From assembly GCA_017459605.1 (NCBI GenBank), contig JAFUCQ010000025.1, positions 1 through 56,607 on the forward strand: a DNA stretch of 56,607 bases. Direction: 5' to 3'. The stretch's first letter is position 1, and every line of letters begins with the position of its first letter. Under the pieces are notes generated by a model that saw only the letters and a program-made list of their open reading frames with translations, made no database searches and was not told where the DNA came from. Positions 1-8,344 of this stretch are shown one piece after another. Source of the stretch: Atopobiaceae bacterium. GTDB taxonomy: Bacteria > Actinomycetota > Coriobacteriia > Coriobacteriales > Atopobiaceae. The position numbers and the translations under genes are program-made.

Positions 1-3
1 AGT

Positions 4-1443
4 CTACGCTGCATTGTCAAGCGAGACGGAAAGCTGGTAGCTACTTGGGTCATACTGCTCGCCAAGGACCTCTGAGCAATACTGCTGAACCCACTCAGGC
101 ATGACACTTCCAGCAGCCATCTGATAGGTGGTAGTCCACGCAAGGTCATCGGTGTACTCACGTAACGGATACGTGGTCATATCAGTTCCATATCCTTGGT
201 GGGTTACGATGGGCTCAAAGCCGTAGTTTGTCACGCGTGCACCTTGCCCATCTTTAACAAGACGTACCTTTGCCATACCACCAATCATGTTGCCCGGATC
301 GAGCATGGTTGACACAAAGTTGCCAACGCTCCAGTACACCGGAACCTGATGTCCGTTACCAAGGGTGATGAGCTCAACAGGCTGAATCACATGCGGGTGA
401 TTTCCAAGGATGAGGTCTGCACCCCACTCAGCCATGGCTTGGGCTAAAGCTCGTTGATCTTCTGTTGGAATGTTTGAGTTCTCTTCTCCCCAGTGCGGAC
501 AAACGATGGTGAGGTCGGCGGTGTTCTCGGCAATGGTGACGTCCTTTTGAATTTGGTCCCAGTCAATCTCACAAACGGCATCAGACGGGTCTTCATAACC
601 ATTGAGGTCGTAGGTGTAGTTGAGAACGGCGATTTTAAAGCCATCCTTCTCGTAGTAGTGAGGACCGTCTTCTGCGGCGGTTGTCTCCTCAGGCATAACG
701 GCACCAACCACCTCAATGTTGGGGTAGTTATCTCGCCAAAAGCTCAGCTCAGAGCGGATACCAGCGTTGCCCATATCCATGCTGTGGTTGGATGCGCGCA
801 AAATCATGTTAAAACCAGCAGCTGCCTCTGCAACACCAACTTCTTGAGGGCTATTAAATGAAGGATAGCCAGAAAGTCCCATCTCAGTACCACCAAGGAT
901 AGTCTCTTGGTCGAGAATCTTGAGGTCAGCCTGTGCAAGGTCGGGTGCTATATGACTAAAGAGATGGTCAAAGTTAAACGTGCCGTCTCCTTGGTCGCCA
1001 CTTGCCCATACACCTGAGTGTATGAGGATGTCACCAACCATAAATACGTTAATCTCGACGGGATTTACGTTGGCAGCACTATGCGTTGAGCTGCCAGAGC
1101 CGTCAGTCGTAGCTGAGCCGTTGGCGGAGGTGTCGCCCGCGCCAGCGTCAACACCGGCGCCAGAAGCTTCCGCCTCCGAAGTTGGTGTTGCATTGGCATC
1201 GAGTGGTTGTTCTGCTTGTGCGCTTGTCTCGCTCGTTTGATGAGCCTGTTGCTCAGTATTGGCTGGACTCGTTGTTTGGCTCGTCTCAGCTGAGGGGCGA
1301 AAACTAAAGATGCTGGCTGCCACACCAACAACCACAAAAAGACTGAGGAGGGTCAAAAGCACAATAAAGAGTGGTGAGCGACGATGCTTTTGTGGAGCCA
1401 TGTGAGCGCCTGTTGAGTTATTTCCTGAAGCATTGTGTGCCAT
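4..1443 (-). CDS. CapA-family membrane-anchored metallophosphoesterase-like protein
   Basis: The 479-residue product has a short basic cytoplasmic N-terminus, one hydrophobic anchor at about residues 25-47, a Ser/Thr/Ala/Glu-rich low-complexity linker to about residue 125, and an extracytoplasmic PGA_cap/CapA domain. Visible CapA motifs are MVGDILIH, the Gln-Glu of ILDQETILGG, RASNHSMDMG, CPHWGEE and ILGNHPHV, so the metal-site residues look intact. CapA proteins take part in poly-gamma-glutamate capsule assembly, but single CapA genes without capBC, as here, have unproven roles in envelope polymer or phosphoester metabolism. I chose the ATG at 1443 because AAAGG lies about 7 bases upstream; an in-frame GTG at 1458 has no such site. 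It is divergent from the ROK gene. Confidence 0.85.
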   Translation of the reverse strand: MAHNASGNNSTGAHMAPQKHRRSPLFIVLLTLLSLFVVVGVAASIFSFRPSAETSQTTSPANTEQQAHQTSETSAQAEQPLDANATPTSEAEASGAGVDAGAGDTSANGSATTDGSGSSTHSAANVNPVEINVFMVGDILIHSGVWASGDQGDGTFNFDHLFSHIAPDLAQADLKILDQETILGGTEMGLSGYPSFNSPQEVGVAEAAAGFNMILRASNHSMDMGNAGIRSELSFWRDNYPNIEVVGAVMPEETTAAEDGPHYYEKDGFKIAVLNYTYDLNGYEDPSDAVCEIDWDQIQKDVTIAENTADLTIVCPHWGEENSNIPTEDQRALAQAMAEWGADLILGNHPHVIQPVELITLGNGHQVPVYWSVGNFVSTMLDPGNMIGGMAKVRLVKDGQGARVTNYGFEPIVTHQGYGTDMTTYPLREYTDDLAWTTTYQMAAGSVMPEWVQQYCSEVLGEQYDPSSYQLSVSLDNAA

Positions 1444-1657
1444 GACAAAACCTTTCACTCTTGTTCACAAGCTCTTCACAGCTTTTATCCATCTACCGAT
1501 AGAACACCGCTTGCTTAGCTCATGGAAATCTGAGGTCAGTTAACGTTGTTTGCGTAGGTCTATTGTACGTGTTTAACGTATGAACACCACGTGATTTTGC
1601 ACAGATGCTCTTGGGGCAAGGAGAGTGCATCTGAGCGCAAGGAGAAGGGGTTAGGGT

Positions 1658-2578
1658 ATGGCTATTCGCAGTATTGTTGTGGGCGACATCAATGATGCAA
1701 ATATGACGACCACCATTGTGACGCTCGACGAAGAACAAGAACGGTATGAGATACGTGAGGTTATAAAAGTATCGGCGGGTTTCAACAAAGGCGCTGAATA
1801 TGCACTTCCTACTTTTGTGCGTCAGCTCAACAATGCTGTGCGCCGAGCAAAAGACCTCAACGTTGAGGGAATCGCTGTGTCGAGCGCTGGTGTGCTTGAC
1901 CACGAAACAGGGCGTGTCATCTCGGCAAACCGTCTGATGGTTGGTTGGCCTGGTATTGAACTCAAACGCGAGATTGAGCAGTGCTGCGGTCTTCCGTGTG
2001 CAGTTATTGGTGAGGTTGATGCCAGTGTGCTGGGCGAGGCACGTTGGGGAGGCAGTCGAGGTAAGAGCGAGTGCCTTGTGGTAAACGTTGGAACCGAAAT
2101 TGTCGGTGCGAGCCTTCGTGGAGGCCAGATTCAAAGCGGAGAAGCATTGGTCGAGCAGCTGGGCAAACAACGCTTAGCGCATGGTGGCAGCCTCGAAGAT
2201 GTGGCATCGGTTCCCGCAATCTTGGATTGCTATGGCGACCTTGGTGGTGACCGTATGTATCACCACGACAAGCGCAGGCCCAAGGGCTATCCCATGACGG
2301 TAGCTGAGATGGCTCGTCGGGCATCAGAAGAAGGTGACGAGCTCTCCATCGAGGCGCAGCAGCGCGGTGGTCGTGCGCTTGGCGAGCTGATTGCCTCGCT
2401 CGACCTTGGCTTTGAAAGCGTGGTTCTCACAGGTCCTGCTTGTGGCTTTGGTCAGCCTTACACTGATGCGGTGGCAGAAGGTCTGGGCGGCGCAATCTCT
2501 CTCAGCCTCGCTGAGCTGGGAGACAGAGCACAGCTCATCGGTGCAGCGGAGCATTTTATTCATCCTGCCTATGCCTAG
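1658..2578 (+). CDS. ROK-family sugar kinase-like protein, degenerate motifs
   Basis: This 306-residue protein has the overall layout of ROK kinases/regulators without an N-terminal helix-turn-helix. Recognisable blocks are VEGIAVSSAGVLDHETG, the second-domain VIGEVDASVLGEARWG and the phosphate-loop region VVNVGTEIVGASLRGG. The usual N-terminal DIGGTK motif is replaced by GDINDANM. The ROK zinc motif CxCGxxGCxE is replaced by AHGGSLEDVAS, so no zinc cysteines remain. Activity as a hexokinase is therefore doubtful; a sugar-binding or diverged kinase role is possible. The ATG follows a strong AAGGAGAAGGGG ribosome site. No sugar operon is adjacent. Confidence 0.7.
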   Translation: MAIRSIVVGDINDANMTTTIVTLDEEQERYEIREVIKVSAGFNKGAEYALPTFVRQLNNAVRRAKDLNVEGIAVSSAGVLDHETGRVISANRLMVGWPGIELKREIEQCCGLPCAVIGEVDASVLGEARWGGSRGKSECLVVNVGTEIVGASLRGGQIQSGEALVEQLGKQRLAHGGSLEDVASVPAILDCYGDLGGDRMYHHDKRRPKGYPMTVAEMARRASEEGDELSIEAQQRGGRALGELIASLDLGFESVVLTGPACGFGQPYTDAVAEGLGGAISLSLAELGDRAQLIGAAEHFIHPAYA

Positions 2579-2632
2579 AGCTCTACCTGCAACGAGTAGC
2601 TGGTCAGCGCATGCTGGGCGTGGCTCGCAATA

Positions 2633-2711
2633 TCGGCTTGTACTTATCGGCTTGCACAGTCGGCTCGCATAATCGGCTCGTACAGTCGGCTCGCACAATC
2701 GGCTTGTGCTT
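2633..2711. repeat. 13-bp tandem repeat, six units
   Basis: Six head-to-tail units of about 13 bp, with core TCGGCTYGYACA, lie between the ROK gene and nrdI. Units vary at one to three positions, which suggests an old slippage array. No gene is supported in it. It is one of many short tandem arrays in this window. Confidence 0.85.
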
Positions 2712-2825
2712 AAAAACCATACAGCGTTGCGCAGCTTATTGGAGTTATGTGATTGAGTCACATTTGGATTTTGCGCAAGCGGGTATAGTAGCTTTCAAGT
2801 TTTGGCCCCTCAAAGGAGGAGAATC

Positions 2826-3176
2826 ATGAAGGTTGCATACGCATCACGTACCGGCAATGTTGAGGCTGTTGTTGAGAAGCTCGGCATTACTGACGCAGTC
2901 AAAATTGAAGACGGCACCGAGACCATCGAGGGCGAGTACATTGTAATGTGCTACACCGATGGCAAGGGCATCGTTCCCGAGGCTGTCGAGGCATTTCTGA
3001 AGGCTAACCCTGGCGTTAAGGGTGTTGTTGCTAGTGGCAACAGCGAGCGCCACGCAGATACGTTCTGCTGGGCTGCAGACATCATCTCCAAGGAGTATGG
3101 TGTTCCCACTATCGCTAAGCTCGACAAGCAGGGCACCGACGAAGACCTCGATGCCATTCGCGCAGCTCTCGACTAG
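2826..3176 (+). CDS. nrdI: NrdI-like flavodoxin
   Basis: The 116-residue protein opens with VAYASRTGNVEAVVEKL, the flavodoxin FMN-phosphate loop in its NrdI form. It continues with GVVASGNSERHADTFCWAADIISKEYGVPTI and GTDEDLDAIRAAL, which align by eye with the NrdI C-terminal half. In the family, NrdI reduces or oxidises FMN to activate the dimanganese cofactor of class Ib ribonucleotide reductase NrdF. No nrdE, nrdF or nrdH is adjacent, so the partner must lie elsewhere or this is a related small flavodoxin. The ATG at 2826 is preceded by AGGAGGA; an upstream TTG at 2802 is less likely. A Rho-independent terminator follows. Confidence 0.72.
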   Translation: MKVAYASRTGNVEAVVEKLGITDAVKIEDGTETIEGEYIVMCYTDGKGIVPEAVEAFLKANPGVKGVVASGNSERHADTFCWAADIISKEYGVPTIAKLDKQGTDEDLDAIRAALD

Positions 3177-3263
3177 CACGTACGCTGCGTGCGTGTACGT
3201 GGATTTTCAGTAGCATAAGAGCTGAAGGCTCTACATGCTGAGCGTACACAGAGAAAACATGTA

Positions 3264-3292
3264 GGGTGTCGGCGCAGGTCGGCGCCCTTTTT
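3264..3292 (+). terminator. Rho-independent terminator after nrdI-like gene
   Basis: A ten-pair stem, GGGTGTCGGC with GTCGGCGCCC (G-U wobbles allowed), has a four-base loop and is followed by TTTTT. Confidence 0.85.
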
Positions 3293-3317
3293 GTGTCTCA
3301 CAAAGCTATAAGTTAGC

Positions 3318-3347
3318 TTGTCAGAGACTATCTGAGTGTGCTATTCT
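3318..3347 (+). promoter_or_regulatory. Probable sigma-70 type promoter of secG
   Basis: TTGTCA at 3318-3323 and TATTCT at 3342-3347 are separated by 18 bases and lie 59 bases before the secG start. This is a consensus match only. Confidence 0.45.
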
Positions 3348-3405
3348 TTATCGCTGTCTGAACGTAGAGCGAAGGCGCGCGAGGCGTCATCGAAGGAGAC
3401 ATATC

Positions 3406-3657
3406 GTGGGTGTTCTCAATACATTCTTGCTTATCTTGTGGGCAATTTCTGCAATTGCCACCATTATCTTGGTGCTCATGCACTCAGGTGAGGGTACTGG
3501 TGTAAGTGACATGATTGCGTCGTCAATGTACAACGCAAGTACCGGATCGGGTATTTGGGAGCGCAACCTCGATCGTCTCACCATGATTACCAGCATTGTT
3601 TTTGGTGTTGTGGTACTTATCATGATGATTACCTTCCCCTTGGGAAGTATCGGCTAG
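3406..3657 (+). CDS. secG: Preprotein translocase subunit SecG
   Basis: The 83-residue protein has two hydrophobic segments, about residues 3-24 and 58-78, flanking the SecG signature region LVLMHSGEGTGVSDM. SecG binds SecYE and promotes preprotein movement driven by SecA at the cytoplasmic membrane. The length fits the family. The start is GTG, set by an AAGGAGA site about 8 bases upstream. A tRNA-Leu gene follows about 86 bases downstream. Confidence 0.92.
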   Translation: MGVLNTFLLILWAISAIATIILVLMHSGEGTGVSDMIASSMYNASTGSGIWERNLDRLTMITSIVFGVVVLIMMITFPLGSIG

Positions 3658-3700
3658 ACTCCATTTACACGCAGTCTTGATTATTAAGCGAGATTGAGAC

Positions 3701-3728
3701 TTGCAGAAACAAAATGCTGTGCTAGACT
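3701..3728 (+). promoter_or_regulatory. Probable promoter of tRNA-Leu
   Basis: TTGCAG at 3701-3706 and TAGACT at 3723-3728 are spaced by 16 bases and end 15 bases before the mature tRNA 5' end. Confidence 0.4.
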
Positions 3729-3743
3729 TACTATCGCTTTAGC

Positions 3744-3833
3744 GTCGGAGTGGCGGAATTGGCAGACGCGCTAGCTTGAGGTGCTAGTGCCTCATTACAG
3801 GGCGTGCGGGTTCAAGTCCCGCCTCCGACACCA
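3744..3833 (+). tRNA. tRNA-Leu (anticodon GAG)
   Basis: Acceptor arms GTCGGAG and CTCCGAC pair perfectly. The anticodon stem CTAGC/GCTAG encloses the loop TTGAGGT, giving anticodon GAG. A long variable arm typical of class II tRNA follows, then GGTTCAAGTCC in the T arm and an encoded CCA at 3831-3833. Confidence 0.96.
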
Positions 3834-3918
3834 AAAGAACTTCAGGGACGGGCCGCACAGGCCCGTTTCTCATATCTCGAGTCAATCGCGCCATGGCTGC
3901 ACTAAAGGGGTACGGGTC

Positions 3919-6123
3919 ATGCAAACAATCGGTGGACAAAACAACGAACAGCGACGAGGTTTGGGAACTCAGACCATCCCAGGGACCCTTGCTCGCCTCT
4001 TGAGTCTTACAACCGATGCAGTGTTCGTATTTGATGAGAGTGGCTGCATCGTTTTGGCAAATGATCAAGCGGCTCGTCTTTTTCGTGCTACAGCCATTGA
4101 TTTGCAAGGAACCTATATCTGTGACTACGTGCGTCCGCTCGATGGCGAGGCGTGTTCTGATGGCGTGCTGCCCTTTCCGCTCGACGGTAGTCTCGTAGAG
4201 CGAACGGCCATCATGGCAGATGGAACAGTTGTCCTTCTGGGCATGCGCTGTGAGCTCATTAGTGCTCCAGGCGTCAACTATCTGTTTGTTGCCCATTCAC
4301 TGGATGACGACCATCAACAACAACTCGAGCACGAGCGGCTGGTAACAGAGCTCAGGCGAGCAAATCAGCGCCTGTCGGGTACGCTCAAAATCGTTATTTC
4401 AACCATCAATTCGCCTGATGTGAGCGCTCTGTTTAGTGATGTGCTCGAAGAGCTGAGCGATGCGATGGATGCGTCTGGAACGCTCATGTATATGGCAGAA
4501 GGTTCTGGTTTTCGTCTGCGGGGAAGCACCACATCTCTCAAGAATATGAATCTTCCCAAGCTCCTTCCCGCGCGTGATGGTGTTGTGGGTCAGGCGGTAC
4601 GCGCTGGCAATGCCCTGCGTATGACCGTGCTTCCACCAACGCGTGAACAGCTTCGAAAAGGCAAGCTTACCGAGCGCGAGCTTATCGACGAGAGCTCACT
4701 TGAGCGCCTAAAAATTCCGAGCAATCAGCTCCCACCTTTCGAGAGTTTTTTGTGCGCACCAATCTGGTATGGCGAGCATGTTATCGCCGTCATTGAGTTG
4801 GGTTGGATTCATGCCCATGTTACGCGCCCAGACGATGTCCGCTTGCTCGATGCAGTGGGTCAGTATCTCTCGGTTCAGCTTGCAACTGCTATATCCACTA
4901 TGCGTACGCAGCGCATGGCTCGCCTCGAGACCATGGTACGCGACATTCGCGATGTCATGAGAAGCATTACCGGGACAGATGGTCTTCGATTTGAATACGT
5001 GTTTTCTCGGCTGGCAGAGGAGCTTGGAGCACAGTCTGTTACCGTGCGTGAGTCAGATGCAAAGCACCTGTTTGTAGCGTCGCTTGACAATGGAAAAGAG
5101 TTTGAATTTGAGGCGCCAACAGACCGCGCAACTGATACGAGCGAGGCAGACGCAGGAGTTGCTCTCATACAGCTCGGACAACCAGTGAGCGAGCAGTTGC
5201 AAGAACATGGGCTACCCGGTGAAGGTGCCCTCGTTGACCTCGGTGTTACGTCAGGTCAGCGCTACTGTACCTTGCTTCTGCGAGATGAGGGCGACGGTTT
5301 TGAGCAGTACGAGGTTGATTTGATGCTGCGTGTCTGTGATGAGGTGCGTATTGCTATCGAGGGCGAGGAGGCTCGTGCGCACGACAGTCACATTTCTCAA
5401 GCTCTGCAAACAGGTATGAAAAGCGTCCTTCAGGACGTCGAGGGAATTGAAGCACGAGGTCTTTACTCATCGGCAACAGCTGCAGCGTTGGTGGGTGGCG
5501 ATTTCTACGATTTGGTACGTCTGCCCGACCACAAGGCGTGCGTCATCATAGGAGATGTTAGCGGTAAGGGAGTAGAGGCTGCGAGTGTGTCTGCGGCAGT
5601 GAGAGCGGCGCTCGAGGCTTACTCGTGGGAGGGTCTTACCCCAGCACGGATGGTGCGCTCACTCAACGACTTTTTGCTCGGCTTTGCTCGGCTCGAAACC
5701 TTTGCCACGCTGTTCGTGGGTATTTGCGACCTCAAGGCATCAAAGCTCATATACTGTTCAGCAGGGCATCCACCTGCGCTTTTGTTTCAATCACAGACGG
5801 GCGAGATTGAGATGCTTGGTGTTCAGTCTGGAGCGGTTGGTGCGTTTAAGGAGATGACCTATATCGACGGACAGGTTGACCTCCATGAGTCAGACATGTT
5901 GGTGCTCTACACCGATGGAGTTATCGAAGCACGCAATGAGCAGGGTGGCTTCTTTGGTGAGGCAGCACTGCGAGAAACGGTCTTGGCTGAGACGCAATCA
6001 GGCTTTGATGGCTTGCTTGAGCGCATCCTCGACACTATTGATATCTTTACGGGACGTAAGCTCGAGGATGATGTTGCTATGGTAGCGCTTCGTTTTGATG
6101 CGCTTGGGGATTCTCTGGACTAG
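3919..6123 (+). CDS. PAS-GAF-SpoIIE (RsbU-like) serine phosphatase
   Basis: This soluble 734-residue protein has a PAS-like domain at about residues 25-115 (DAVFVFDESGCIVLANDQAA), a coiled linker, a GAF domain at about 160-330, a second weak GAF-like region at about 345-490, and a C-terminal PPM/SpoIIE phosphatase. Phosphatase motifs are GGDFYDLV, IIGDVSGKGVEA, CSAGHPPALL and VLYTDGVIEA, so the metal-binding aspartates are present. Such enzymes dephosphorylate STAS anti-sigma antagonists in partner-switching stress circuits. The next gene encodes a STAS domain, a plausible substrate. The start is the ATG preceded by AAAGGGG; earlier in-frame codons run into the tRNA-Leu gene. Confidence 0.9.
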   Translation: MQTIGGQNNEQRRGLGTQTIPGTLARLLSLTTDAVFVFDESGCIVLANDQAARLFRATAIDLQGTYICDYVRPLDGEACSDGVLPFPLDGSLVERTAIMADGTVVLLGMRCELISAPGVNYLFVAHSLDDDHQQQLEHERLVTELRRANQRLSGTLKIVISTINSPDVSALFSDVLEELSDAMDASGTLMYMAEGSGFRLRGSTTSLKNMNLPKLLPARDGVVGQAVRAGNALRMTVLPPTREQLRKGKLTERELIDESSLERLKIPSNQLPPFESFLCAPIWYGEHVIAVIELGWIHAHVTRPDDVRLLDAVGQYLSVQLATAISTMRTQRMARLETMVRDIRDVMRSITGTDGLRFEYVFSRLAEELGAQSVTVRESDAKHLFVASLDNGKEFEFEAPTDRATDTSEADAGVALIQLGQPVSEQLQEHGLPGEGALVDLGVTSGQRYCTLLLRDEGDGFEQYEVDLMLRVCDEVRIAIEGEEARAHDSHISQALQTGMKSVLQDVEGIEARGLYSSATAAALVGGDFYDLVRLPDHKACVIIGDVSGKGVEAASVSAAVRAALEAYSWEGLTPARMVRSLNDFLLGFARLETFATLFVGICDLKASKLIYCSAGHPPALLFQSQTGEIEMLGVQSGAVGAFKEMTYIDGQVDLHESDMLVLYTDGVIEARNEQGGFFGEAALRETVLAETQSGFDGLLERILDTIDIFTGRKLEDDVAMVALRFDALGDSLD

Positions 6124-6213
6124 CTGCGTTTTGATGAGTGCCGTCTACGGATTTAATTGAGGTTAATCGCTGCTCGTCTGTTTCGTATACCCCTGTGAGG
6201 GTACGAACGCTGT

Positions 6214-6945
6214 ATGCAAACAGCACCCAACATAGTCATTGTGCCCGTTGATGGCGACCTCGACGTGTCGAATATCGATACGCTGCGTGTACAGCTTCGG
6301 CAGCTCTATCGTGCAGGTTGTCGAAGAATCATTCTCAATCTTGCCGAGACACACTACGTGGACTCATCTGGCATGGGCTTTATTGCCTCGGAGTCTCGCC
6401 GCATGAGAGAGCTTGGAGGGCTTCTTTCGCTGCTCAACGTTTCGGAAGGTGTGAGAAAAGCACTCGGGATTGTTCGTTTGCTTGATTTTGTCCCCATCTC
6501 CAAACTTGCCGATAAAAACGCGGTTCCTGCCTTGGATGCAAATGCTCGTCCAGAATGGCAGCGAAGTTTTTCCGTGAACCCCACCCAACTTGCTGCCGTA
6601 CGCGAGCGTGTGAGTCAGCTGCTCGGTAGCATGCCGCTCAGCTCTGATGAGGTTTTTGATATGACGCTTGCTGGGGGAGAAGCCCTTGGTAACGCAGTTG
6701 ATCATACCGATGGTCAGGGAATTTATGTGACCGTATCTCGCTATGCTGACCGAGCTGTTATGGAAGTGTCGGATAACGGCGAGGGCTTTGAGCCGCCCGA
6801 GGACTGCACGGCTTTGGTGGGGGAGTGTCTTGAGCGCGGGCGTGGTATCCGCTTGATGCAGCTGCTGAGTGACAGCGTAGAGTTCTTCAAAAAGAGCTCA
6901 GGAACGGGGACAGTGGTTCGGCTTGTAAAACTTCTCGACGAGTAA
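6214..6945 (+). CDS. STAS domain fused to RsbW-like HATPase
   Basis: Residues 1-105 of this 243-residue protein are a STAS (anti-sigma antagonist) domain with the phosphorylatable-serine motif VDSSGMGF. Residues about 125-243 are a GHKL ATPase/anti-sigma kinase with N-box GGEALGNAVDH, G1 box VSDNGEGFE and G2-like GRGIRLMQLL. In classical systems antagonist and kinase are separate proteins, so the fusion could make a self-contained switch controlled by the upstream phosphatase. The gap from the phosphatase stop is 90 bases and the genes are codirectional. The last codons and stop lie in a 26-bp tandem array. Confidence 0.87.
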   Translation: MQTAPNIVIVPVDGDLDVSNIDTLRVQLRQLYRAGCRRIILNLAETHYVDSSGMGFIASESRRMRELGGLLSLLNVSEGVRKALGIVRLLDFVPISKLADKNAVPALDANARPEWQRSFSVNPTQLAAVRERVSQLLGSMPLSSDEVFDMTLAGGEALGNAVDHTDGQGIYVTVSRYADRAVMEVSDNGEGFEPPEDCTALVGECLERGRGIRLMQLLSDSVEFFKKSSGTGTVVRLVKLLDE

Positions 6946-7002
6946 CAAAAGAGAAGCTTCTTGACGATGAACAAAAGAGAGGTTTCTCGACGATGGACAA
7001 AC
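6931..7002. repeat. 26-bp tandem repeat crossing the STAS-HATPase stop codon
   Basis: Unit 1 at 6931-6956 encodes the terminal Leu-Leu-Asp-Glu and the TAA stop. Diverged copies follow at 6957-6982 and, partially, 6983-7002. Confidence 0.85.
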
Positions 7003-7092
7003 ACTCCTGAGTGAGCGAAAATGTTGCTTTTTGACAAGCGGGGTTGCAAAACAAAACAAAACGGGCTAGTGACCCCAGCCCGTCGAATGCAA

Positions 7093-7166
7093 TGGAGGCG
7101 ACGCCCGGATTCGAACCGGGGGTAAAGGCTTTGCAGGCCTCTGCCTTACCGCTTGGCCACGTCGCC
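7093..7166 (-). tRNA. tRNA-Cys (anticodon GCA)
   Basis: On the minus strand the acceptor GGCGACG pairs with CGTCGCC. The anticodon loop CTGCAAA gives GCA, the T loop is GGTTCGAATCC, and CCA is encoded (plus-strand TGG at 7093-7095). Confidence 0.95.
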
Positions 7167-7208
7167 AGTTATGAAAAAGGCCGAACTTTCATCCGGCCGA
7201 AGTTACCA

Positions 7209-7284
7209 TGGAGCGGGCTACGGGGTTCGAACCCGCGACCTCAACCTTGGCAAGGTTGCGCGCTACCAACTGCGCTAAGCCCGC
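7209..7284 (-). tRNA. tRNA-Gly (anticodon GCC)
   Basis: On the minus strand the acceptor GCGGGCT pairs with AGCCCGC. The anticodon arm AACC-TTGCCAA-GGTT gives GCC, the T loop is GGTTCGAACCC, and CCA is encoded. It lies 42 bases upstream of tRNA-Cys on the same strand, so the two are probably cotranscribed. Confidence 0.95.
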
Positions 7285-7346
7285 GTGCAAGGAGATACTA
7301 TACGTGAATTGCTGACTAAGTGCAAGCATGAATTTAGAATCTCTTC

Positions 7347-7375
7347 GTGACATTCTATAAGCGCTCTGCTACAAT
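7347..7375 (+). promoter_or_regulatory. Probable promoter of tRNA-Val
   Basis: GTGACA at 7347-7352 and TACAAT at 7370-7375 are spaced by 17 bases and end 29 bases before the tRNA 5' end. Confidence 0.6.
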
Positions 7376-7404
7376 AGCATCCGCTGCACGGCAGCAAGGC
7401 ATAA

Positions 7405-7479
7405 GGGCGCTTAGCTCAGGGGGAGAGCGCTTCCCTGACACGGAAGAGGTCACAAGTTCAAATCTTGTAGCGCCCACCA
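7405..7479 (+). tRNA. tRNA-Val (anticodon GAC)
   Basis: Acceptor GGGCGCT pairs with AGCGCCC. The anticodon stem CTTCC/GGAAG encloses CTGACAC, giving GAC. The T arm has AAGTTCAAATCTT and CCA is encoded. Confidence 0.95.
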
Positions 7480-7579
7480 AATTTTCGCAGGTAGATGGCA
7501 TAAACCGTCTACCTGTTTTCGTTTAGAACACTCAGCAGAAAACCAGCCGAAAACCCATCTATCATCTTGTGTCTTACAG

Positions 7580-7600
7580 ATAATTATGTAATAATTATAT
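7580..7600 (+). promoter_or_regulatory. AT-rich direct repeat upstream of brnTA
   Basis: Two near-identical ATAATTATRT blocks lie at 7580-7589 and 7591-7600, just before the brnT ribosome site GGAGG at 7611-7615. BrnA antitoxins autorepress their own promoter, so this is a candidate operator/promoter by position only. Confidence 0.35.
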
Positions 7601-7621
7601 CATAATGAATGGAGGCTCCCG

Positions 7622-7915
7622 ATGCTTTCCTATGAATGGGACGATAACAAGGCGCAAATAAACCTTGCCAAGCATGGTGTGAGCTTCAAGGAAGCAGCGA
7701 CCGTCTTCGACGATGTCTATGCGCGCGTCATAGCCGATCCTGATCATTCGCTTGATGAGGAGCGCTTCATCATCTTGGGATTGAGCGCTCACACACGCGA
7801 GTTGGTCGTGTGCCATTGCCTTCGTGGAGTCGACGCTTCGATAGTGCGTATCATTTCTGCGCGAAAGGCAACTAAGACGGAAACGAAACAGTTTTGGAGG
7901 TATGTCGATGCGTGA
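7622..7915 (+). CDS. brnT: BrnT-family ribonuclease toxin
   Basis: The 97-residue protein is a clear BrnT/DUF497 toxin. It has the opening FEWD-type motif as YEWDDNKAQINLAKHGVSF, a central DEERFIILGLSA block and the C-terminal IRIISARKATKTET. BrnT is a RelE-like fold RNase that cuts cellular RNA and stops growth. The ATG follows GGAGGCTCCCG. The gene overlaps the antitoxin by 8 bases, giving coupled translation. Confidence 0.92.
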   Translation: MLSYEWDDNKAQINLAKHGVSFKEAATVFDDVYARVIADPDHSLDEERFIILGLSAHTRELVVCHCLRGVDASIVRIISARKATKTETKQFWRYVDA

Positions 7916-8111
7916 AGAATACGACTTCAGCAACTCGGTAGCGAACCCGTACGTGAAGAAGGCTCGCAGGCAGGTGACCATGAATCTCGACGTCGATGTC
8001 ATCGACTATTTCAAGGCTCAGGGGGCTGAGACAGGTATACCATACCAGCGGCTCATAAACCTGTATCTGTCGCAGTGTGCTGCCGAAGATAAGAAGCTGG
8101 TGTTCGTCTAG
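7908..8111 (+). CDS. brnA: BrnA-family antitoxin
   Basis: The 67-residue protein contains the BrnA ribbon-helix-helix region at about residues 20-62: RRQVTMNLDVDVIDYFKAQ followed by GIPYQRLINLYLSQCA. BrnA binds BrnT and autoregulates the operon. The ATG at 7908 is preferred over 7902 because the GGAGG site ends at 7900, leaving a 7-base spacer. Confidence 0.9.
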   Translation: MREEYDFSNSVANPYVKKARRQVTMNLDVDVIDYFKAQGAETGIPYQRLINLYLSQCAAEDKKLVFV

Positions 8112-8344
8112 CTCTCTAGCTCCGCCTATCGTCAAACTTAGGGGTACGGATTCTCTTGTTGGGCGAGAAACGCCCGCTGCTGCTCATGAGTCATCCTTGA
8201 AGGCGATGGTAACTAATACTGGGGTTTTCTGTTCGGTTTGCGTGACGTGGAGAGGCGCCTCAGACCATGGTCGAAGGCGCCCCTGCGAAGTCGTTTACGG
8301 GAGAAAGTGTGTGCATAGAAGTTCGATATGCCCAATCACATGGA

